In this document: one piece after another, positions 5,475-10,557 of the stretch
Layout: every line of letters begins with the position of its first letter
How positions within the stretch are numbered: the stretch's first letter is position 1
Origin: a virus
Reading direction: 5' to 3' (one strand)
DNA: 23,266 bases
IMG/VR virus record: IMGVR_UViG_3300047510_000289
Coordinates: 1 to 23,266 of that record
Program-made: the position numbers and the translations under genes
Notes under the pieces: generated by a model
What the model was told of the DNA's origin: nothing
The model's database searches: none
What the model saw: only the letters and a program-made list of their open reading frames with translations

Positions 5475-6128
5475 ATGCTCATACACTCACACTCATCGAT
5501 CAAAGACTTCCAAGGTTGCGCAAGACGGTATCAGCAGGTTCGAATCCTCAAACGGTTTAAGTCTCAACCCACCGAAGCTACGACATACGGCAATCTTGTG
5601 CACGAAGCGATTGAGAAGTTTCTCAAGGACGGCACGGAGCTACCGGAACATCTGCAACGGCACACTGAGGTGCTTGAAGGCATTCGTGATATGCCTGGGC
5701 AACGGTTCTGCGAAGAGAAGCTTGGGCTTCGCAAGGACTTCACGCCTTGCGGGTTCTTCGATAAGGACGTGTGGTTCCGAGGTATCCCTGACCTGCTGGT
5801 GGTCAACAATGAGATCGCATGGTTAGCAGATTGGAAGACGGGCAAATCGAGTCGCTATGCAGATACATCGCAGTTAGAACTCATGGCGGCTATGACAATG
5901 GCGCACCATCCCAGTGTGCTGAAGGTAAAGGCGATGCTGTTCTTCCTTGTGCCGGGGGATGTGATCCAAGCTCGGTATTATCGTGAGCAGATGCCGGATA
6001 TTCTGTCTCGATGGGCTGGGCATGCAGCAGCGATTGAGGATACTGTGGCGGTCGATGTTTGGAATGCCACGCCCAGTGGGCTGTGTAAATTTTGTCCTGT
6101 CTCACAGGACGTTTGTGAGCATAGGTGA
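5475..6128 (+). CDS. Cas4/RecB-like PD-(D/E)xK nuclease with probable Fe-S cluster, 217 aa
   Basis: ATG 5475 is the first usable start after the polymerase stop. Its ribosome-binding site is poor, so translation may be coupled to the polymerase half; an in-frame TTG lies just upstream. The core has TYGNLVHEAIEKF with H43, GIPDLLVV with D106, WLADWKTGKS with D119 and K121, and SQLELMA with Q133. This is the RecB/Cas4 arrangement of H, D, D-x-K and Q. C15 (in DFQGCARRY) and C204-x2-C207-x5-C213 match the split four-cysteine pattern that holds a 4Fe-4S cluster in AddB and Cas4. It probably acts as a DNA exonuclease in phage recombination or end processing. The metal cluster is inferred from cysteine spacing. 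Confidence 0.85.
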   Translation: MLIHSHSSIKDFQGCARRYQQVRILKRFKSQPTEATTYGNLVHEAIEKFLKDGTELPEHLQRHTEVLEGIRDMPGQRFCEEKLGLRKDFTPCGFFDKDVWFRGIPDLLVVNNEIAWLADWKTGKSSRYADTSQLELMAAMTMAHHPSVLKVKAMLFFLVPGDVIQARYYREQMPDILSRWAGHAAAIEDTVAVDVWNATPSGLCKFCPVSQDVCEHR

Positions 6129-6131
6129 GGT

Positions 6132-6383
6132 ATGGCACGTAACTACCGCAACGAGTATGACTCTTATCAAGGCAAGCCCGAGCAGATCGCTAACCGCGCT
6201 GCACGTAACAAAGCCCGCCGCATGCTGGAGAAAGAAGGTCGCGTTAAGAAAGGCGACGGTAAGGACGTGCATCACGTAACGCCTATGGCCAAGGGCGGTG
6301 GGACCACGAAGGGAAACTTGCGAGCGGTATCTAAGAGTGCGAACCGTAGCTTCCCGAGAACCCGTAACGCCGGTATGAAATGA
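6132..6383 (+). CDS. Small HNH-like protein, 83 aa
   Basis: The ATG at 6132 follows AGGTGAGGT. The protein is very basic. It has an N-terminal helical part (residues 18-40, NRAARNKARRML) and a compact HNH-type motif, VHHVTPMAKGG with H47 and H48, then GNLR with N62, then SANRSFPRT with N71. Short proteins of this type are common beside phage replication genes and are annotated as HNH endonucleases. It may be a small nicking or repair nuclease, and it is not clearly related to the endonuclease inside the polymerase locus. Four bases separate it from the preceding nuclease gene, so they share a transcript. Confidence 0.75.
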   Translation: MARNYRNEYDSYQGKPEQIANRAARNKARRMLEKEGRVKKGDGKDVHHVTPMAKGGGTTKGNLRAVSKSANRSFPRTRNAGMK

Positions 6384-6393
6384 GAGGTTTGCA

Positions 6394-7149
6394 ATGGACT
6401 ACGAACCCTTACTAAGTTTGCCGGATGTTACGTCTGTATTTCGTACTGGGCGCGGGTCAACCTACGCACACCATGCGGACGCGACGACCACACGCAATCG
6501 TAGTGGCCAAAATCACAAAGATAAATCAGAAGGGCTCCAACAACGGTCAGGTCGAACTGTTTTTGTACCACCCGAATATCTAAATCAACTCGGTATTTTC
6601 CAAAATGCTGAGATGGCCACACGGTTTGTACCAGTCACCAAAGACGGCAAGCCAACTGGGTACGCCAAGCTAGAGTTGATGGAAGACTACGGCCCCAGAA
6701 AAGCGGGGTCAGTCTTAACGACTGTGCCGTATACCACGTCACCACAAGTCGGGCTCCACCCCGTAGAGATTTGGAAAAGCGAAAGCCCGCTCGGTGATGC
6801 GGGGCGTGGGATACATTTTGGTAACGCCATCACAGAGGTGTGGCCCAAGCCTGCTCGGTTAGCTGGTAAGGCTGGTGTTGCAGGGGGTTTAGCTGGTATT
6901 GCTGGCGCTGTTAAAGCAGCTACACAAGGTGATTACGGTCCCCTGCGTGAGGCTGTTGGAGAGATGGTGACGCCGCTCGGTGCAACGCCTTCTACGGTAA
7001 ACGCCAGAGAGCAAGAGTGGATTGACCGGTACGGAACAGCTGCGCGTAAGCGCAATGAAGAAGAGGCGGCACGTGTACTAGAGAGTTTGCGAGGAGACCG
7101 CGTACCAATGCCGGAGGAGTATTCCAAAGGTGGGTGGACCTTGATTTGA
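6394..7149 (+). CDS. Unknown phage protein with Gly-rich hydrophobic segment, 251 aa
   Basis: The ATG at 6394 follows GAGAGG. I do not recognise the family. The N-terminal 150 residues are soluble-looking and Gly/Thr-rich, with SVFRTGRGSTYAHHADATTT, VFVPPEYLNQLGIF and GKPTGYAKLELMEDYG. Around residues 150-170 there is a glycine-zipper-like hydrophobic stretch, KAGVAGGLAGIAGAVKAA, and the C-terminus is charged. The stretch resembles those in phage ejected or membrane-interacting proteins, but the gene lies among replication genes. It is the last gene before the terminator at 7227. A virion-associated or membrane-active role is a guess. Confidence 0.7.
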   Translation: MDYEPLLSLPDVTSVFRTGRGSTYAHHADATTTRNRSGQNHKDKSEGLQQRSGRTVFVPPEYLNQLGIFQNAEMATRFVPVTKDGKPTGYAKLELMEDYGPRKAGSVLTTVPYTTSPQVGLHPVEIWKSESPLGDAGRGIHFGNAITEVWPKPARLAGKAGVAGGLAGIAGAVKAATQGDYGPLREAVGEMVTPLGATPSTVNAREQEWIDRYGTAARKRNEEEAARVLESLRGDRVPMPEEYSKGGWTLI

Positions 7150-7152
7150 AGC

Positions 7153-7181
7153 TTGACGTAAGTTGCGTTAGTCGGTATCTT
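7153..7181 (+). promoter_or_regulatory. Putative sigma-70 promoter of a leader or small RNA
   Basis: TTGACG (7153-7158) and TATCTT (7176-7181) are separated by exactly 17 bases. The predicted start is about 7188, at the G-rich 5' arm of the first hairpin. It lies just after the end of the 251-residue gene. The match is moderate and there is no further support. Confidence 0.4.
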
Positions 7182-7187
7182 TGAAGG

Positions 7188-7260
7188 GTCCGGCGTCTCC
7201 CCGGACTCTCCTTGTGAAGTTGGTTTGCGAGGTGACTCCCCCCAGTCACCTCGCTTTTTT
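7188..7260 (+). ncRNA. Candidate phage small RNA with two hairpins and own terminator
   Basis: The interval has no gene. From the predicted start the RNA would open with a hairpin (arms 7185-7193 and 7201-7209, GTCCGG/CCGGAC core, the outermost bases depending on the exact start). A short single-stranded linker follows, and the RNA would end in the perfect terminator at 7227-7260, giving about 73 nt. The linker includes TCTCCTTGTGAAGT (7207-7220). This is complementary to 8907-8921, the ribosome-binding region of the gene at 8927, over 14 pairs with one bulged A. That layout is typical of antisense-acting small RNAs. It could also simply be the terminated end of the upstream transcript. Confidence 0.4.
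7227..7260 (+). terminator. Rho-independent terminator
   Basis: A perfect 11-bp stem (GCGAGGTGACT paired with AGTCACCTCGC) has a C6 loop and is followed directly by a run of T. It closes the transcription unit that ends with the gene at 6394, and any small RNA made from 7188. Confidence 0.93.
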
Positions 7261-7277
7261 GGAGACACATAACAAAC

Positions 7278-7301
7278 GCCGAGTGCAGACCGCACCTCGG
7301 C
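7278..7301 (+). other. Leader hairpin before the helicase gene
   Basis: GCCGAG-TGC pairs with GCA-C-CTCGGC, giving nine pairs with one bulged C and a 5-base loop. It sits between the terminator and the TTGGAGAG ribosome-binding site of the gene at 7323. It has no T run after it. It may stabilise or gate the 5' end of the helicase message. Confidence 0.45.
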
Positions 7302-7322
7302 TATTAAACATTTGGAGAGTCT

Positions 7323-8873
7323 GTGCAGATCATCGACAACAAGGCATTACTCATCCGCACCAAGAAGGCGGAGCAAATCATCCAGCTCATACCCAAGAGC
7401 AAGCTGCTGCGCAAGGAAGGCGAGGTTGGTGAAATCCTCGTGCACTGGGGGTTTGACGAAGCGCGAATCCTACGCAACCTACGCATCAAGGATGTACCTA
7501 ACCCAATTCTAGGCCGTTACAAGTGGCCCGGTATCTACACTCCGTTTGATCATCAACGTACGACTGCGGCGTTCCTTGCGACTCACCCGCGTTGCTTCTG
7601 TTTGAACGAGGCAGGCACTGGGAAAACGTCTGCCGCTGCGTGGGCTGCGGACTATCTCATGACGGTGGGGGTTGTCAAGCGGGTGCTGATTGTATGCCCG
7701 GTGTCGATCATGGACACAGCGTGGCGGTCAGATTTGTTCAAGACGGTTATGCACCGCACGGTGGCGCTTGCGGTTGGTAGCCGACGTAAGCGCGAAGAGA
7801 TTGTGTGTGGCGGGTATGACTTCACCATCATCAACTTCGATGGCGTTAAGGTTGTGCGCGAGGCGCTCGCTAAGCAACAGTTTGATCTCATCATCGTGGA
7901 CGAAGCGACTGCGATTAAATCAGCAACCACAGACCGATGGAAAGCACTAGCCTCACTGGTGCTGCCCAAGACATACATATGGCTTATGACTGGCACCCCG
8001 GCTGCGCAGTCGCCTGTGGATGCGTATGGTCTAGCTAAGATCGTCAACCCGGCGTCGGTGCCGCGCTTCTTCGGGGCGTTTCGTGACCAAGTGATGTATA
8101 AAGTGACGCAGTTCAAATGGATACCCAAAGCCTCCGCAGCGGAGACCGTCCACCGTGTGCTGCAGCCTGCCATCCGGTTCACCAAGGAGGAGTGCCTCGA
8201 CCTGCCGGACATGCTCTACACCACACGCGATGTGCCGCTGACCAAACAACAACTGCAGTATTACGAAGTCATCCGCAAGAACATGATGGCTACCGCAGCG
8301 GGCGAACAGATCACCGCAGTCAACGCAGCAGGGCTACTCAATAAACTTCTGCAGGTATCCCAAGGCAGCGCGTACTCTACAGAGCGCGAAGTCATCGAGT
8401 TCGATATCACCAACCGTTACAACGAGCTGCTGGATGTGGTGCGTGGCACCACACACAAAGTGATTGTGTTCGTACCCTTCCGACATGTACTTGAGCGGCT
8501 CACCGAGCTGCTATCGAAGGATGGCATCACTAACGCAGCGATCCACGGCGGCACACCAGGAAGTCTGCGGGCGACGTTCATCAAACAGTTCCAGACTGAG
8601 ACGGACCCCAAGGTGATCCTACTGATCCCTCAAGCTGCGGCGCATGGTGTGACGTTGACCAAGGCAGACACCGTGGTGTGGTGGGGGCCGGTGCCTTCAG
8701 CGGAGCTGTACATGCAAGGCAATGCGAGGGCGCATCGAGCGGGGCAGCGCAACCCAGTGACGGTTGTACGCCTGCAGGGAAGCCCTGTGGAGAAAAGGAT
8801 TTACGCGTTATTGGATGGGAAATTGGATATGCACCAAGCGCTGGTGCAGCTTTACGAAGAGGAAATCGCTTGA
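7323..8873 (+). CDS. SNF2-type superfamily 2 helicase, 516 aa
   Basis: GTG 7323 follows TTGGAGAG. After an N-terminal region of about 70 residues, the two RecA-like domains are clear. They show FDHQRTTAAFL (Q-like motif), Walker A NEAGTGKT (95-102), LIVCPVSIM, VDEATAIKS (motif II, 192-200), LMTGTPAAQSP (motif III), VIVFVPFR, and ARAHRAGQRNPV (motif VI, about 469-479). Such proteins use ATP to move along double-stranded DNA or remodel protein-DNA complexes. Phage members are thought to act in replication or recombination. The family is certain; the exact task is not. It ends inside the promoter of the next gene. Confidence 0.9.
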   Translation: MQIIDNKALLIRTKKAEQIIQLIPKSKLLRKEGEVGEILVHWGFDEARILRNLRIKDVPNPILGRYKWPGIYTPFDHQRTTAAFLATHPRCFCLNEAGTGKTSAAAWAADYLMTVGVVKRVLIVCPVSIMDTAWRSDLFKTVMHRTVALAVGSRRKREEIVCGGYDFTIINFDGVKVVREALAKQQFDLIIVDEATAIKSATTDRWKALASLVLPKTYIWLMTGTPAAQSPVDAYGLAKIVNPASVPRFFGAFRDQVMYKVTQFKWIPKASAAETVHRVLQPAIRFTKEECLDLPDMLYTTRDVPLTKQQLQYYEVIRKNMMATAAGEQITAVNAAGLLNKLLQVSQGSAYSTEREVIEFDITNRYNELLDVVRGTTHKVIVFVPFRHVLERLTELLSKDGITNAAIHGGTPGSLRATFIKQFQTETDPKVILLIPQAAAHGVTLTKADTVVWWGPVPSAELYMQGNARAHRAGQRNPVTVVRLQGSPVEKRIYALLDGKLDMHQALVQLYEEEIA

Positions 8874-8897
8874 CATGGTTGATCAACAGTGTAAAAT
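8870..8897 (+). promoter_or_regulatory. Sigma-70-like promoter before the gene at 8927
   Basis: A perfect -35 (TTGACA, 8870-8875) and a good -10 (TAAAAT, 8892-8897) are 16 bases apart, in the longest gap between these two genes. The spacer holds the palindrome TTGATCAA (8879-8886), a possible operator. The predicted start is about 8904, giving a leader of only about 23 bases that is nearly all ribosome-binding region. Confidence 0.7.
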
Positions 8898-8926
8898 GAC
8901 TATCTCACTTCACAAAGGAGAACATA

Positions 8927-9316
8927 ATGGACGCAACGAAGCTAGTGAATGTCTACATAAAGATGCGGGATGCGAAGGACGTATTGAAGCGGGAGTACGA
9001 ATCGAGGGCGGCGGAGATCGACGAGCAGATGGAGACCATCGAGCAAGCCCTGTTAGAGATATGCAAAGCTACCGGGCAAGATGGTGGCAAGACTGCATAC
9101 GGCACATTTTCCCGTTCCGTCAAGACCCGGTACTGGACCAACGATTGGGACTCGATGTACGGCTTCATCAAGAAGCACGACGCGATCCAACTGCTTGAGC
9201 AACGAATTCATCAGTCACACATGAAGCAATTCCTAACTGAAAACCCAGGAGAACTACCGCAAGGTCTAAATGCTGATTCGAAGTATTCCATCATTATTCG
9301 TCGTGCAACCAAGTAA
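8927..9316 (+). CDS. Conserved phage protein with N-terminal coiled coil, 129 aa
   Basis: The ATG at 8927 follows AAAGGAG with a 6-base spacer. Residues 1-50 form a charged helical, coiled-coil-like region (YIKMRDAKDVLKREY, IDEQMETIEQALLEICK). The C-terminal half is a conserved-looking globular domain (SVKTRYWTNDWDSMYGFIKK, ALLEQR-like IQLLEQRIHQ, ENPGELPQGLNADSKYSIIIRR). Similar proteins are found in phage replication regions beside the single-strand-binding gene, but I know of no proven function. It is the first gene after a strong promoter and begins 11 bases before the next gene's start region, so it is probably co-expressed with the binding protein. Confidence 0.85.
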   Translation: MDATKLVNVYIKMRDAKDVLKREYESRAAEIDEQMETIEQALLEICKATGQDGGKTAYGTFSRSVKTRYWTNDWDSMYGFIKKHDAIQLLEQRIHQSHMKQFLTENPGELPQGLNADSKYSIIIRRATK

Positions 9317-9326
9317 GGAAACTGAA

Positions 9327-10214
9327 ATGTCTGAGATCACTCTATTCAAATCTGGTGCTGCCCTGCCTGACTACCTGCGTTCTGATGAGGACGACTTCAC
9401 GCGGCGTTTAGCTGGCACCCCGCAAGGCAAGTCAATCTCAATCGACGGTGGTGTGTGGCGCATGATTGTGGGTGGCGAGGAGATCGCCAAGAACGAAGAC
9501 CGCGCTATGAACTTTGTAGTTGTTAACGCTGCCCCTAGCGTATCACGCACGTACTACTCGGGCAGTTACGTTAAAGGCCAAGCTACGGCACCCGACTGCT
9601 GGTCTGCAGATAGCAAGACACCTGATGCGTCAATCAAGAGTCCGCAGTCCTCGGCGTGTGCTACGTGTCCGCAAAACATCGAGGGCTCTGGGGAAGGCAA
9701 GTCCCGTGCATGCCGGTTCTTTTTGAACACCGCTGTGGTGCTTGAGGGTGACATGCAAGGCAACGTGTATCGATTGAAGCTCCCGTCGAAGTCATACTTC
9801 GGCAAGCCCGAGGGCGAGAAGATGCCCTTTCAAGCGTACGCAAAATTTTTGTCAGGCCACGGCATTCCCATGGGTGGCGTTGTGACGGAAGCTCGCTTCG
9901 ATACCAGTGAGTCCGTGCCGGTGTTGAAGTTCCGTGCAGTGCGCCCGTTGACTAAGCCTGAGTGGGAGACCTCTCGGCAGCAAGGCAAGACTGAGGATGC
10001 TCAACGTGCGATTGAGACGAAGTTCAGCACAACCAACGTAGCGGCAAACGTACCGGCACTACCTGAAAGCTTTACGCCCGAAGCTACGGCTGCAGTGGTC
10101 GAAGCACCTGCGCCTGCACCAGCCAAGCGTGAGAGCAAAAAGGCTGAGCCTGCTGCGGCCCCCAAGGACGTGAAGGATGTGCTGGCTCAGTGGAGTTCTG
10201 ATGATGAAGAATGA
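9327..10214 (+). CDS. Putative phage single-stranded DNA-binding protein with Cys cluster and acidic tail, 295 aa
   Basis: I chose ATG 9327 over the upstream in-frame ATG (9270) because TAAGGAAAC precedes it and it follows the previous stop. The core (about residues 35-235) is beta-rich. It carries four cysteines arranged C91, C111-x2-C114, C129, a probable zinc site. The region after residue 250 is Ala/Pro-rich and flexible. The end, LAQWSSDDEE, is a strongly acidic tail like those with which single-strand-binding proteins recruit partners. Position between a conserved replication-associated gene and the primase-helicase supports the call. The assignment rests on architecture and context; sequence recognition is partial. 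Confidence 0.6.
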   Translation: MSEITLFKSGAALPDYLRSDEDDFTRRLAGTPQGKSISIDGGVWRMIVGGEEIAKNEDRAMNFVVVNAAPSVSRTYYSGSYVKGQATAPDCWSADSKTPDASIKSPQSSACATCPQNIEGSGEGKSRACRFFLNTAVVLEGDMQGNVYRLKLPSKSYFGKPEGEKMPFQAYAKFLSGHGIPMGGVVTEARFDTSESVPVLKFRAVRPLTKPEWETSRQQGKTEDAQRAIETKFSTTNVAANVPALPESFTPEATAAVVEAPAPAPAKRESKKAEPAAAPKDVKDVLAQWSSDDEE

Positions 10215-10458
10215 TGCACGGGGATACTCATACGTTATGGTCACTGCCATACGTAACGCAGACCCGAACTTGCCAGGGGTGCAGCTGGGGCTGTTCTGCA
10301 TTGAGCACAACATCCCAGCGACTAAAGTAGCTAAAGACCTTGGTGTAGCGCGGCACTCGGTGTACTCATGGTTCACTGGGCGCTTCAAACCGCGTAGTTC
10401 GATGGAGACGCAGATCAAGGTGCTACTTGAACGCTACAGAACTGTTGGCGTAGTATAG
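10201..10458 (+). CDS. Small helix-turn-helix protein, 85 aa
   Basis: ATG 10201 (or 10204) follows TGGAG and overlaps the end of the preceding gene by 14 bases. Residues of about 30-70 hold an XRE/Cro-like helix-turn-helix: FCIEHNIPATKVAKDLGVAR followed by HSVYSWFTGRFKPR, in which ARHSVYSWFTG is the recognition helix. A Lys/Arg-rich helix closes the protein. It is probably a small regulator of this operon or of the early-to-late switch. Its target is unknown. A terminator-like hairpin follows. Confidence 0.75.
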   Translation: MMKNDARGYSYVMVTAIRNADPNLPGVQLGLFCIEHNIPATKVAKDLGVARHSVYSWFTGRFKPRSSMETQIKVLLERYRTVGVV

Positions 10459-10497
10459 CGACCCCAGGGGCTTGAGGGGGCTGATCCCTCCCTGACA

Positions 10498-10529
10498 CAG
10501 CAGACCACGGGCTGCTGCCCCGCCTTTTT
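10498..10529 (+). terminator. Terminator-like hairpin
   Basis: CAGCAG (10498-10503) pairs with CTGCTG (10512-10517) across an 8-base loop. A GC-rich stretch and a T5 run (10525-10529) follow. A further GAGGG/CCCTC hairpin lies upstream (10474-10490). The seven bases between stem and T run make it weaker than the terminator at 7227, and partial read-through into the primase gene is likely. The loop's CACGGG can also pair with CCCGTG at 10531-10536. Confidence 0.5.
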
Positions 10530-10557
10530 ACCCGTGTGCCAATCACCGTGGGGCACT

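Noticed and set aside
10534-10557. Upstream GTG start for the primase-helicase
   Set aside because: It lies five bases after the terminator T run and adds eight residues without similarity to the domain; GTG 10558 is preferred, although not proven.
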